From assembly GCF_013366925.1 (NCBI RefSeq), contig NZ_JAALDK010000001.1:937089-1001088 (forward strand): a DNA stretch of 64,000 nucleotides. The letters are read 5' to 3'. The notes under the pieces are model-generated. The model had not been told where the DNA came from. It saw only the letters and a list, made by a program, of their open reading frames with translations, and did no database searches. Origin of the DNA: Paraburkholderia youngii. Its GTDB lineage: Bacteria > Pseudomonadota > Gammaproteobacteria > Burkholderiales > Burkholderiaceae. Both the position numbers and the translations under genes were made by a program. Below, piece by piece: positions 39,416 to 48,721 of the stretch (position 1 is its first letter; each line of letters starts with the position of its first letter).

Positions 39416-39997
39416 CTATTTCGCCGCGGCCACCGGCGCGGCTTCGCCAGCCATTGCGGCCGCCTGACAGGCCGCACAGAGGCCCTTCAACTCGATTTCG
39501 TCGCTCGCGAGCCGATAGCCCGCGTCTTCGATCTGCGCGATCAGGGCCTGGCGCAGCTTCGGTTGATGCAATTCGGTGACGCTGCCGCATTGCTGGCATA
39601 CGACGAGAATGCCGTGCTGGCATTGCGTCAGATCATGGCAGACGGTGAACGCATTGATCGACTCGATCCGATGCACGAGTCCCGCCGACAGCAAAAAATC
39701 CAACGCGCGATAGACGGTGGGCGGCGCCGAGCCCGGGTGAATCTGGCGCATTTCGTCGAGCAGTGAATAGGCCTTGGTCGCGCGTCCCGAGTTCAGCAGC
39801 AGTTCGAGCACCTTGCGCCGGATCGGCGTGAGTTTTTCGCCGCGTTCGCGGCAATATTGCTCGGCCAGTGCGAGAGCCGCTTCCTGCGACGGCTGATGCA
39901 CGTCGTGATGCGCATGATGCTCGTGCGCATCGGCGGCGGAGGCGGCAGGTGCGGGAGTGACCGGATGGCCGGTTGCGGCGGGGTTGGGGGTTTTCAT
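39416..39997 (-). CDS. zur: Fur-family zinc uptake regulator (Zur-like)
   Basis: This 193-residue Fur-family repressor has a winged-helix region (LTPIRRKVLELLLNSGRATKAYSLLDEM, PPTVYRALDFLLSAGLVHRI), the dimerisation/metal domain with CxxC pairs (CQQC and CAAC), and HDLTQCQHG. The CxxC pairs and text resemble Zur rather than Fur. A His-rich N-terminal extension (HEHHAHHDVH) is notable and could bind zinc. The start at ATG 39997 has only six bases between it and a TATAAT element. It is convergent with the receiver gene. No ZnuABC genes are nearby. Confidence 0.82.
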   Translation of the reverse strand: MKTPNPAATGHPVTPAPAASAADAHEHHAHHDVHQPSQEAALALAEQYCRERGEKLTPIRRKVLELLLNSGRATKAYSLLDEMRQIHPGSAPPTVYRALDFLLSAGLVHRIESINAFTVCHDLTQCQHGILVVCQQCGSVTELHQPKLRQALIAQIEDAGYRLASDEIELKGLCAACQAAAMAGEAAPVAAAK

Positions 39998-40003
39998 GCG
40001 TCG

Positions 40004-40009
40004 ATTATA
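40004..40009 (-). promoter_or_regulatory. -10 element immediately upstream of the zur start codon
   Basis: A perfect TATAAT on the minus strand (40009-40004) ends six bases before the ATG at 39997. Transcription from it would begin at or within two bases of the start codon, giving a leaderless message. No good -35 box and no ribosome binding site are seen. Confidence 0.45.
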
Positions 40010-40113
40010 GAGGCATGCGCGGTGGGTCGCCGCGCCGGTCGGGGGATCGGCGCGGCACAGGCGCGGCACAAGCGCGCGGGCGGCGCTTACGAAGTCGCCA
40101 GTGAACCGGCCGT

Positions 40114-40740
40114 TCAGGTCAACGGAAAATCCACGTACTTCTTGAAGCCGGTGCGCGTCGTCAGACGCGAATACCAGCGCTCCAGACTCGGCAGCGGCGG
40201 CCGCTGCAAACCGTCGAGGCCGAACCAGCGCTTCGCGTACGCGCCGATCACGATATCGGCGAGCGTGAACTTTTCGCCTTCGAGAAAGAAGCGGCCCTGC
40301 AGATGCGTGTCGAGCAGGCGCCACAGCACGGTGACCGCCTTCACGTCGGCGGCGAGTTTGGCGGCGTCGCGCTCGGCCTCCGGCGTGCGCACGAGCGACC
40401 AGAACACGGGACGCTCCACCGGCTGCAGCGTCGACAGCGACCAGTCCAGCCAGCGGTCGATGCTCGCGCGCAGTTTCGGCTCGGCCGGATACAGCAGGCT
40501 CGATTCGCCGTATTGCATCGCCAGATAGCGCAGGATCGAGTTGGATTCCCACAGCACGAAGTCGTCGTCGACCAGCGTCGGGACCTTGCCGGTCGGGTTC
40601 ATCGCGAGATAGTCGGGTTCGTTGTTGCGGCCGAATTGCAGGCCCGCGTCGATGCGGTCGAATGGCAGTACGAGTTCGTCGCAGCACCACAAAACTTTCT
40701 GGACGTTGACTGAATTGGTACGTCCCCAGATCGTAATCAT
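40114..40740 (-). CDS. glutathione S-transferase
   Basis: This 208-residue GST has an N-terminal thioredoxin-like domain (1-80; the active-site region GRTNSVNVQK, the cis-Pro segment GKVPTLVDDDFVLWESNSILRYL with key ES) and a C-terminal helical domain ending FTLADIVIGAYAKRWF. The theta/beta-like Ser in the first motif is consistent with bacterial GSTs for detoxification. AAGGA lies about nine bases upstream of the ATG. It is divergent from the NERD-helicase gene. Confidence 0.88.
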   Translation of the reverse strand: MITIWGRTNSVNVQKVLWCCDELVLPFDRIDAGLQFGRNNEPDYLAMNPTGKVPTLVDDDFVLWESNSILRYLAMQYGESSLLYPAEPKLRASIDRWLDWSLSTLQPVERPVFWSLVRTPEAERDAAKLAADVKAVTVLWRLLDTHLQGRFFLEGEKFTLADIVIGAYAKRWFGLDGLQRPPLPSLERWYSRLTTRTGFKKYVDFPLT

Positions 40741-40974
40741 CCGGTAAATCCTTTTCTCTTTCGGTTGGCAAGCCGCGCCTCGCGCGGCGTTCAGCCAGTT
40801 ACGATACACGATGCGCGAAGCTTTGCGCGGCATCCGAAAGGCGCCCTCCGCGCGAGGCGGCGCAGCCTCGCGGATGCGACGCCCGCCACCGCGTTGCGTA
40901 CAATGACCGCACCCCGAATTGCGCACTGAGCCGACACGCGTGGACTCACGCATCCAAACCCGATAAGGCATCGC

Positions 40975-42642
40975 ATGGCCCGCATTGTTCCCGACGACTG
41001 GAAGAGCCTCGAAGCGACCGGCGCGGCGGCGCGCGAACGCGAAACGCTGGCACTGCTCGAACATGCACTGCCCGCCGATTACACCGTCTATCACGGCGTG
41101 CATTGGACTCGCCTGAACCAGAACTTTTCGGTATTCGGCGAGGCCGACTTCGTGATCGTGAGTCCTGCCGGGCGTCTGATGATCATCGAGCAGAAGACCG
41201 GCTTTCTGCGTGAAACGCCGAAGGGGCTCGTCAAGGTGTACCTGCAGACCGAGCGCAACGTCGCGATCGCGCTCGCGCATACGATCGAGAGTCTGCACCG
41301 GCGTTTTACCGCGGCGTTCGGCGCCGGCACGTATTTCATCGAGGAACTGCTGTACTGTCCCGATCACATCGTCAAGGATGCGGCGATCGCCGGTGTGAAT
41401 CCCGCGCGCATCGTCGACGCGACGCGGCGCGAACGGCTGGCGGCGATCATCCGCGAAGCGCTGCCGGCCGATGAGCCGCGCCTTCCCAGCGCATCGAAAA
41501 TCCATCACTTTCTCGCCGACGAACTCGCGCTGGCACCGGACACGAGCGCGCTCGTCGGCCAGGCGGGCACGCTCGTCACGCGCCTGTCGGGTGGACTCGC
41601 CACGTGGGCCCGGCGGCTCGAATTCACGCCGTTCCGTTTGCGCGTGGTCGGCACGGCGGGCTCCGGCAAGACGCAACTCGCGGTGCAGGTGATGAAGGAC
41701 GCGGTCGCGCGCCGTGAGCGGCCGTTGTACGTGTGCTTCAACCGGCCACTCGCCGATCACATTGCGCGGGTCGCGCCGCCGGAGGCGAAGGTCGCGAACT
41801 ATCACCAGCTGTGCGACTGGATCATGCGCGACGCGGGCCGCGCGCCCGATTTCCAGTCCGCGCAGGTATTCGATCAACTGGAGGCCGGATTCGCCGACAC
41901 GTCGATCGAGCCGCGCTGGCAGTTCGACGTGCTGATCGTCGATGAAGGGCAGGATTTCCAGCAGTCGTGGATTGCCTCGCTCGAGCGGCTGCTGCGGCCG
42001 GGCGGCGCGTGGTGGTGGCTCGAAGACCCGCTGCAGAATCTGTACATGCGCGAGCCGGTGTCGTTACCCGGCTGGGCCACGCTGAAGGAAACCACCAATT
42101 ACCGCAGTCCGCGTGACATTCTCGACTATTTGCGCGATGTGGTCGGCTCGTCGGTGCCGCTTGCCGCGGCGCTCGCGTCGGGCAGTCCGTTCGACGGCTC
42201 GGACGTTTCGGTGTCGGTCTACGACGAAGCGCAGGCCGCCGAAAGTAGTATCGACGCGACCAAGCGCGCGATCACCCACGCGCTCGGGCTCGGCTTTCGC
42301 AAGCAGGACATCGTGGTGCTGTCGTTCCGCGGCAGGGACGGTTCGGCGATGAGCGCGCTCGATCATCTCGGACCGCATCGGCTGCGCAGCTTCACCGGCA
42401 AATACGATCTGTTCGGCAACCCGGAGTATCGCGACGGCGACGTGCTGTTCGAATCGATCTACCGCTTCAAGGGGCAGGCGGCGCCGTGCGTGATCTTCAC
42501 CGAGATCGACTTCGACGCGTTCGACGAACGCGTCGCGCGCAAGCTGTTCGTCGGCGCGACGCGCGCGACGATGAAGCTGATCGTCGTCGCGTCGCAGCGT
42601 GCCGCGCGTCATTTGCAGTTGCGCGAGGGGAAGGACAAGTAG
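40975..42642 (+). CDS. NERD nuclease-related domain fused to a superfamily 1 helicase-like ATPase
   Basis: This 555-residue protein has an N-terminal NERD domain with PD-(D/E)xK-type residues Glu56, Asp58, Glu72 and Lys74 (GEADFVIV...IIEQKTG). The UvrD/Rep-like ATPase follows: Walker A GTAGSGKT at 226-233, Walker B DEGQDF at 323, and the late motifs FESIYRFKGQAAPCVIF and FVGATRA. DNA cleavage plus translocation is expected, but the cellular role is unproven; defence or repair are both possible. It overlaps no neighbour and is convergent with the PRTase-HAD gene, with 17 bases between them. Confidence 0.85.
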   Translation: MARIVPDDWKSLEATGAAARERETLALLEHALPADYTVYHGVHWTRLNQNFSVFGEADFVIVSPAGRLMIIEQKTGFLRETPKGLVKVYLQTERNVAIALAHTIESLHRRFTAAFGAGTYFIEELLYCPDHIVKDAAIAGVNPARIVDATRRERLAAIIREALPADEPRLPSASKIHHFLADELALAPDTSALVGQAGTLVTRLSGGLATWARRLEFTPFRLRVVGTAGSGKTQLAVQVMKDAVARRERPLYVCFNRPLADHIARVAPPEAKVANYHQLCDWIMRDAGRAPDFQSAQVFDQLEAGFADTSIEPRWQFDVLIVDEGQDFQQSWIASLERLLRPGGAWWWLEDPLQNLYMREPVSLPGWATLKETTNYRSPRDILDYLRDVVGSSVPLAAALASGSPFDGSDVSVSVYDEAQAAESSIDATKRAITHALGLGFRKQDIVVLSFRGRDGSAMSALDHLGPHRLRSFTGKYDLFGNPEYRDGDVLFESIYRFKGQAAPCVIFTEIDFDAFDERVARKLFVGATRATMKLIVVASQRAARHLQLREGKDK

Positions 42643-42659
42643 AGAACGCTGAGCTCGGC

Positions 42660-43607
42660 TCAACTCCACGCCCTTGCGCTCACCAGCATCCCCGTGCGCG
42701 TCAGCGCATCCCACCAGATCACGCGCAACAAAGGCGCCTGTTGCGCGATCAGCAGCGCCTGCACCGGATCGCTTTCGACGAAGTGCGTGACACCCGAGCG
42801 CAGCGCCGCGCTCGCCTTGTGCGCGGCCGCCCCGGAGGGGCTGTCGTCGTGCAGGCCGGGCGCGCGCATCACCAGTTGCAGATGAGCGAAGCCGTGTCGC
42901 GCGAGCCACGCTTCGGTGCGCGCGCGATCCATCTCCGGGCGGCCCGTGATGATCGTGCGCACGTGTTGCAGGTCGATGCCGGGCAGCACCTCGAACGGCA
43001 GCAGCGCGTCGCGCTCGGCGAGCGCGCCGGCAAGGTCTTCGTCGTAGCGCGCGAGCGGTACGTCGGGCAGCAGGATGCCGTCGAGGTCGATCGCGTAAGC
43101 CGCGTATTCGTGGTCGTTGGCCATCGCCGGCGCGGCGCCGGCTTCGACGCGTGCCCAGTCGTCTCGGTAGCGCTCGGTGTACGCCTGGCGCTCCCATGGA
43201 AAGAGGGCGAAGTAGCCGCGCGCGTCGATCGCGTAGTCGGGCTGCACGCGGCTCAGTTCATCGACCGCGGCGGTCAGCGTTTTGACTTCGAGCCCGTGCG
43301 ACTGCAGGAACGCGATGCAATCGGCGAGCGTAAAACCGCGTCCAGCGATGTCCTCGCACAACAGCACCTTCGAGCCGGCGGGCGGGATCGGCAGCGTCGA
43401 CTCCCATGCGACCGCACGCGTCTGGCGATCGTAGCGCAGGAACGCGACCGGCGCGCCGACCGCGTGCGACACCATCAGCGCGAGCGGCGCGCCACCGCGC
43501 AGAATGCCGAGCGCGATCGTGAAACGCTCGGCGAGCAACTCCGGTTGCAGCGATTCGATCCAGTGATCGAGCTGTTCGTACGTCAGGGGCAAGACCGGCT
43601 TGTTCAT
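42660..43607 (-). CDS. phosphoribosyltransferase-HAD fusion protein
   Basis: This 315-residue protein has an N-terminal type I phosphoribosyltransferase (about 25-130) with PRPP loop VLLCEDIAGRGFT at 81-93 and GILRGGAPLA at 34-43. A C-terminal HAD-like part (about 165-300) has YAIDLDGILLP (Asp174, Asp176), IITGRPE and ESDPVQALL. The Asp-x-Asp and the downstream Asp suggest an active phosphatase or a degenerate HAD sensor. A fused nucleotide-salvage and dephosphorylation role is plausible. I do not know a named family. Confidence 0.75.
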   Translation of the reverse strand: MNKPVLPLTYEQLDHWIESLQPELLAERFTIALGILRGGAPLALMVSHAVGAPVAFLRYDRQTRAVAWESTLPIPPAGSKVLLCEDIAGRGFTLADCIAFLQSHGLEVKTLTAAVDELSRVQPDYAIDARGYFALFPWERQAYTERYRDDWARVEAGAAPAMANDHEYAAYAIDLDGILLPDVPLARYDEDLAGALAERDALLPFEVLPGIDLQHVRTIITGRPEMDRARTEAWLARHGFAHLQLVMRAPGLHDDSPSGAAAHKASAALRSGVTHFVESDPVQALLIAQQAPLLRVIWWDALTRTGMLVSARAWS

Positions 43608-43788
43608 GACTATCGGGTTTTTGAGTCAGCGCATTTTGGCGATATTATGCATGCGGGTCAAAGGTCGCGTGTCGGGGTGGCACGCGTTTGACTGCACGGT
43701 ATGGCGCAACACTTCGCTGGCATAAGATCGGCTGACCGTGGCGCCGCCCACGGTCCGGCGAATCAACTAAAACGGATAAAAAAAGCAA

Positions 43789-44358
43789 ATGGCCAACCTG
43801 ATTGCAACGCTGCGCAATGCAGCCGGCGAAACCGGTGTGCCCTCGCGGATGCGCTGGCTGGCGGGGCTCGCGGGACTGATCGTCGGGCTTACCGTCTATG
43901 GCGCGCATGCGCAGCCGGGCGTGCGGCAGTCGCCGGCGCTGGCGCTCGACGTCGAGGGCAAGATCGGCAACACCAACGACGCCGCGCATCACACCTATCA
44001 CTTCGACGAGGCTCAACTGCTCGCGCTGCCCGTGCATACGATCACGACTTCGACCACCTGGACACCGCGCTCGACGTTCGCCGGTCCCAGGCTCGCCGAC
44101 ATCCTGAAGGCCGTCGGCGCGCGCGGCAGCGAAATCGAGCTTCACACGTACGACGATTACACCTACACCGTGCCGGTCGCGGACTGCGAACGCTACGGCG
44201 TGATCGTCGCGTACAGCATGAACGGCCAGCGCCTGAAACTCAGCGACTTCGGGCCGCTGTTTCTGATCTATCCGCGCGACGCTTTTCCGGATGAACTGAC
44301 TGGCGCGGTCGGCGACTCGAAATTCGTATGGCAGATCAAGGCCCTCATCGTCAAATAG
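43789..44358 (+). CDS. exported sulfite-oxidase-fold (molybdopterin-binding-domain-like) protein
   Basis: This 189-residue protein has a hydrophobic export segment (about 24-42, ending AHA). The body is like the oxidoreductase molybdopterin-binding domain: ALDVEGKIG, FAGPRLADILKAVGARG, YDDYTYTVPVADCERYGVIVAY, and GPLFLIYPRD. The usual cofactor-ligating Cys context (RCVEGW type) is absent, so it probably senses or binds a ligand rather than catalysing. Its end overlaps the hybrid kinase gene by 31 bases, which suggests it feeds a periplasmic signal to that kinase. Confidence 0.75.
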   Translation: MANLIATLRNAAGETGVPSRMRWLAGLAGLIVGLTVYGAHAQPGVRQSPALALDVEGKIGNTNDAAHHTYHFDEAQLLALPVHTITTSTTWTPRSTFAGPRLADILKAVGARGSEIELHTYDDYTYTVPVADCERYGVIVAYSMNGQRLKLSDFGPLFLIYPRDAFPDELTGAVGDSKFVWQIKALIVK

Positions 44359-46175
44359 CGCGTCGTCCGTGGCGGCGCGCGATGTACGTGCTGATCTGGC
44401 TGATGGCGCTCGCCGCGCCCGTCGGTGCGATCGGCTACCTGCTGTATGCGAACCTGTTGAACCCGCGCGCGACCGAGCAGTTGACCGGCACCTACGACGG
44501 TTTCTACTGGGACGCCGCACAACTGCAGATCGCCTACGCTCGCTTCGAGAACCAGCTGCTGCTGTATCAGTCCGGCGCCGACGACGACTATCAGCGGTTG
44601 CTGCTGCGCTTTCAGCTCCTGCAATCGAAGCTGCGCGTGATGGCCGGCTCGACGCAGCGGCTCTCCGCGCAGCTCGCTCTGTTGCAACGGCAGATCGACG
44701 AAATCAGGACGCTCGAGAATGTGCTCGACGACATCCAGCCCGAGATCGACGTACTGCCGCGCGACCGCACCCGTGCCGCGCGGATCGACGCGCAGCTGCG
44801 CCAGCACTGGAGCGAGGTCAACGATCTTGCGCTGTCGCGCCGTTTCGCCGATGTCGCCGACCGCGAAGCGATGAACCGCGATTTCATCGACAAACGCCGC
44901 CTCCTTTTCGCGGGTGGTCTGGTGCTGCTGTTGCTGTCGGCGGCGGCGACGCTGCTGCTCGTGCTCAACGGCCGGCGCCGCACGCGGCTCATGCGCCAGC
45001 AGCGCGCGGCGCTGGAAGCCGAGCATCAGGCAAGCCGCGCGGCGCGCGAGGCGAGCCTCGCGAAAGATGCGTTTCTCGGCATGATCAGCCATGAGCTGCG
45101 CACGCCGTTGCATGCGATCGTGTCGTCGGTGGAACTGCTCGGCTTCCACTATCACACGGAGGCCGACCGCAAAGTGATCCAGCGGCTCGAAACCGCGGCG
45201 CGCCATCTCGAAGCGCAGATGAAGGACCTGACCGACTACGCGCGCCTCGGCGCCGGCAAGCTCGAACTGCGGCACCAGCATTTCGAGCCGCGCGAGCTGC
45301 TGGCGTCGATCGTCGATGAACACACGATGTCCGCCAAGGCGCGCGGCCTCAAGCTCGAAAGCGAGGCGAGCGGCGCGAGCGGGCTCGTCGAGTCGGACCC
45401 GCACCGCATCCGGCAGATCGTCAACAACCTCGTCACCAACGCGATCCGCTACACCGAGACCGGCACGGTGCGCGTCGAGCTGCGCCAGCAGCCGGCGCTG
45501 CTGGTTTTCGTCGTCAGCGATACGGGACCAGGCGTGCCGTCCGAGCAGATCCCGCTGATCTTCGAGGAGTTCACTCAGCTCGATGCGAAGCGCTCGCGCC
45601 GTTTCGAAGGCGCCGGCATGGGGCTGACGATCGTGCAAGGGCTCGTCAAGCTGTTCGGCGGCACGGTGGATGTCGCGAGCACGGTCGGCGAGGGCACCCG
45701 CTTCACGGTGACGATTCCGGTCGTGCCGGTCGCTACCGTCGAGCCGGCCGACGTCACGGCGCAAGCCGAGCCGGACGGCGCGCAACCGTGCGTGCTGATC
45801 ATCGACGATAACAGCCTGATCCGCGAGTCACTCAGCGAAATGGTCGCGCACATGGGCTACGACTCGCTCGCCCTCGGCAACGCGAACGACGCGCTCGCGT
45901 GGCTCGATACACACCGGTGCGAAGTGGTGCTGCTCGATCTGCATATGCCGGGGCGCGACGGCTACACGTTTCTCGAGGACTTCGCGGTGCGCGGTGGACC
46001 GTCGGCGGGCGTGCCGGTGATCGTGGTCAGCGCGTACGCGCCGGAGGTCGTGCGGGATGATGAAGGTGGGGTGACTGGCGCGCCGTCGGTGTTCGAGGCG
46101 CTGTTAAAGCCGGTCCATTACGAGGATCTGAAGCACGCGCTGCAGCGCGCGCTGGCGGCGCGGCATCAGGCGTGA
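44328..46175 (+). CDS. hybrid sensor histidine kinase with C-terminal receiver
   Basis: This 615-residue membrane kinase has a first helix at about 19-42, a periplasmic coiled helical region (about 60-185), a second helix at about 192-215, a HisKA domain with phosphoacceptor His255 (MISHELRTPLH), and an HATPase with N box NNLVTNAIRYTE, G1 DTGPG and G2 GMGL. A receiver with Asp537 (LLDLHMPGRDGY) ends the protein. Its frame overlaps the exported molybdopterin-fold gene; an in-frame ATG at 44382 is an alternative start. It is convergent with a BetR-receiver regulator that may be its output partner. Confidence 0.9.
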   Translation: MADQGPHRQIARRPWRRAMYVLIWLMALAAPVGAIGYLLYANLLNPRATEQLTGTYDGFYWDAAQLQIAYARFENQLLLYQSGADDDYQRLLLRFQLLQSKLRVMAGSTQRLSAQLALLQRQIDEIRTLENVLDDIQPEIDVLPRDRTRAARIDAQLRQHWSEVNDLALSRRFADVADREAMNRDFIDKRRLLFAGGLVLLLLSAAATLLLVLNGRRRTRLMRQQRAALEAEHQASRAAREASLAKDAFLGMISHELRTPLHAIVSSVELLGFHYHTEADRKVIQRLETAARHLEAQMKDLTDYARLGAGKLELRHQHFEPRELLASIVDEHTMSAKARGLKLESEASGASGLVESDPHRIRQIVNNLVTNAIRYTETGTVRVELRQQPALLVFVVSDTGPGVPSEQIPLIFEEFTQLDAKRSRRFEGAGMGLTIVQGLVKLFGGTVDVASTVGEGTRFTVTIPVVPVATVEPADVTAQAEPDGAQPCVLIIDDNSLIRESLSEMVAHMGYDSLALGNANDALAWLDTHRCEVVLLDLHMPGRDGYTFLEDFAVRGGPSAGVPVIVVSAYAPEVVRDDEGGVTGAPSVFEALLKPVHYEDLKHALQRALAARHQA

Positions 46176-46215
46176 GGGCGGCGCCGCGCCCGGGGCGCGC
46201 ATCGGCGCCAGCGGA

Positions 46216-47070
46216 TCAGGGGCGATTCAGCCGCTTCGACAGATCGGCGACGAGGATCGCCATGCGCGCGGGCTTTTCGTAGCACGCGACGTCGTAATCG
46301 CGGATCACCTCGCTGATCTCCGATTCGCTGGCCTTGCCGGTCAGCAGCTCGCCGGTCAGCACGAAGATCGGCGCGTCCGGGTTCTCCGACGCGCGCACCG
46401 CGCGAATCGCGGCCGCAGAAGTTTGCGAGCCGAACAGCCAGTCGATGATCACGCCGTCGAACACCTGCGTTTGCAACTGCTCGCTGAAGGCCGCGAGCCC
46501 ATAGATCGCGACCGCCGCGAAGCCGCTGCGCTCCAGATAGTCGCGCAGGTTATCGGCGCTCGCGCAATCGTCGTCGACGACCGCGATGGAAGGCTTGTCG
46601 GTTTCGGCGCGGCGCGGATAGATCTCGATCTTGTGGACTTCATAGGCGCTCTGATACAGCGCGCCATCATGTCGCGAGACACGCCATTGACCGAGCCGCG
46701 AATAGGCGACGAACTCCGGACGGCTACCCGGTTCGAGCGCGGCGCCGACCCACGCGGTACAGGCGATTTCGGTCGCGCCGATGCAGAACACCGCCTCCTG
46801 GGCGATCGCGCCGACCACGCCCGGATCGAGCGACTGCGCGCCGAACAGCTGCGCCGCCGGTTCGTCGAACACCTCGGCGACTTTCTTGATCTGCGACAGC
46901 GTCCATGGACTATTGCCGCGCAGTTTGCGGTGCCCCTGGGAAAAACTCAGATCGAGGATGCGGCATAGCTCCGTGGTTTGCTGGCGCTTGCCGATTCCAT
47001 GCCGGCTCATCAACTCGCGCACGCGCTCGGCAACCGCGATGGAGTCCGGTGAGTGTGTTTCGTTGGCCAT
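46216..47070 (-). CDS. BetR-type DNA-binding protein with C-terminal receiver domain
   Basis: This ~284-residue regulator has an N-terminal helix-turn-helix of the BetR type (about 12-75; RHGIGKRQQTTELCRILDLS, LRGNSPWTLSQIKKVAEVF), a middle linker with two Cys residues, and a C-terminal receiver (about 165-284) with DDD near its start and the phosphoacceptor Asp in VIIDWLFG. The DNA-binding part comes first, the reverse of most response regulators. It is convergent with the hybrid kinase gene, 40 bases away, so the pair may form a two-component system. ATG at 47070 is used; one at 47142 is possible. Confidence 0.78.
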   Translation of the reverse strand: MANETHSPDSIAVAERVRELMSRHGIGKRQQTTELCRILDLSFSQGHRKLRGNSPWTLSQIKKVAEVFDEPAAQLFGAQSLDPGVVGAIAQEAVFCIGATEIACTAWVGAALEPGSRPEFVAYSRLGQWRVSRHDGALYQSAYEVHKIEIYPRRAETDKPSIAVVDDDCASADNLRDYLERSGFAAVAIYGLAAFSEQLQTQVFDGVIIDWLFGSQTSAAAIRAVRASENPDAPIFVLTGELLTGKASESEISEVIRDYDVACYEKPARMAILVADLSKRLNRP

Positions 47071-47382
47071 ACTGCGTGAAAATCCGCGAGTTAAAAGGTA
47101 CAGGTGGTACGCGGTCGACAGGCGCAAGCCGACCTTGCGCATGCAATGCGCATGAATCGGCCACGCGGGGACAGCAAATGTACCGTAAAAAAATTCACTG
47201 TTTATGATTTTGTCAGACCGTCGCCGAGGCCGCTAATGCAAGCGACGCAGCCGTCGCGCGGGTGACTTTTGATGCATTGAGCATCAAAAAGCATTCTACC
47301 GGTGAAACGATGACGAAACCGTAGGGAATCCACGAATGAGTTGTGCGCAAGCCAACGGTTCCGGCTTCTGGCCGCAAAGCGC

Positions 47383-48720
47383 TCAACTCGCCGGCATCGT
47401 GTCGAGCCGGGCCGCCGAGTTTTGAAGTCCCTTGAAAATCCGCTCGGCGACCTTGCCCGGAAAGCGCTCGGGCAACGCCGCCGACACCCGTTCGATCACG
47501 CCGGGCGTCTGCTCGATCAGACGCTGGATCAGCGGCTCGGCGTCGGCGCCGTACGAACACTTCAACGCCATCGCGTTGAAATGACGCCGCTGCACGTCGC
47601 GAAACGCCTCGTGCTTGCTGCGCGACCACAGACCCATCGCAAGCCGCGCCTTGTACCAAGACCATTGGTTCGGGCCATTGCCTTCGACCGGCCAGATCGA
47701 CATCACGTCGTAAAGCGGCGTCAGACGGTACTGGCCACCCGCGAGCAGACGGATGCTGAAGTTCTTCGCGTGGCCGTCCGGCGCGGCCAGCATCCAGAAC
47801 AGGATCTGGCTCGCGAGCAAGGTCTCGAGGTCCTGCCGCGCATCGACCGACTGCTGCAGGATCCGCGCGAGATCGAGCACGCCGGGGCCGCCCTCGTTCT
47901 CGTACTTGCGATGCGACGGCACGCCGTACACCTGGCAGAAATCTTCCTGCGGCAAACGCAATAGCCAGCTGCCGCTCGAATGCATCTGGCGGTCGAAGCG
48001 TTCGACGGCGAGCACGCGCTGCTGGCCGAAGCTGAGCACCTCGGTGTTCGCGACCGGCAGGCCGAACTCGCGCAGAATCCGCATGCACAGCCACTCGTTT
48101 TCGACCGACGTGCTCAGATCGGCGAGCCGGTTGCCGACTAGCCCCAGCGGCAGCTTGAAGATATGCGTGGTCGGCGTCGCGCCGTGCGGCCGCTGCCATT
48201 GGCCGTCGTGCCACAGCAGCGCGGTTTTCTCCTGCGCGCCGGCGAGCGAGATGCGGAAGTCGTCGGGTTCGTCGGGCGCGCCGAGCGTCGGTTTGCCGAC
48301 CGTTTGCGCGAGCAGCGCCTCGATGTCGTCGTCGGAGAGCGGCGTGCCTTCGATGCGCTGAACCCCGACCGGCGCGTCGTCTTCACCGAGCAGCTGGACC
48401 GCGCCGACGCAGTCGCGGCCGATGGCCCGCAGCAGGTCGAACGCGTCGAGCGTTTCGGTCCGGTAGCGCTGCGCGATGCGTTTGCGGATAGCGTCGCTGT
48501 CGGGCAGCAGGTTGTCGAAGTAGTTGAGCACCCGCGGCCCTTTGTGCGTCATGTTGCCGGGCGTGAATGGCAGCGACAGCGACGGACGACCCGCCGGCGA
48601 CGCGATCCAGGCGGCGTCGTAGGCGAACTCCATCGGACCACGCGCGGGCAGGCGCCAGACGCCGACGCGCTCGCCGTTGGCCCAGACCGACAATGCCTTC
48701 GAGGCGGTTTGCCGGGCCAT
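47383..48720 (-). CDS. hipA: HipA-type serine/threonine kinase toxin
   Basis: This 445-residue kinase toxin is close to E. coli HipA: the autophosphorylation/P-loop segment RISLAGAQEKTALL (Ser158), catalytic Asp315 in PDGHAKNFS, and metal Asp338 in TPLYDVMS. HipA phosphorylates glutamyl-tRNA synthetase and halts growth unless bound by HipB. All key residues are present, so it is probably active. The start lies one base beyond the hipB stop, so the two are translationally coupled. Confidence 0.93.
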   Translation of the reverse strand: MARQTASKALSVWANGERVGVWRLPARGPMEFAYDAAWIASPAGRPSLSLPFTPGNMTHKGPRVLNYFDNLLPDSDAIRKRIAQRYRTETLDAFDLLRAIGRDCVGAVQLLGEDDAPVGVQRIEGTPLSDDDIEALLAQTVGKPTLGAPDEPDDFRISLAGAQEKTALLWHDGQWQRPHGATPTTHIFKLPLGLVGNRLADLSTSVENEWLCMRILREFGLPVANTEVLSFGQQRVLAVERFDRQMHSSGSWLLRLPQEDFCQVYGVPSHRKYENEGGPGVLDLARILQQSVDARQDLETLLASQILFWMLAAPDGHAKNFSIRLLAGGQYRLTPLYDVMSIWPVEGNGPNQWSWYKARLAMGLWSRSKHEAFRDVQRRHFNAMALKCSYGADAEPLIQRLIEQTPGVIERVSAALPERFPGKVAERIFKGLQNSAARLDTMPAS

Positions 48721-48721
48721 C

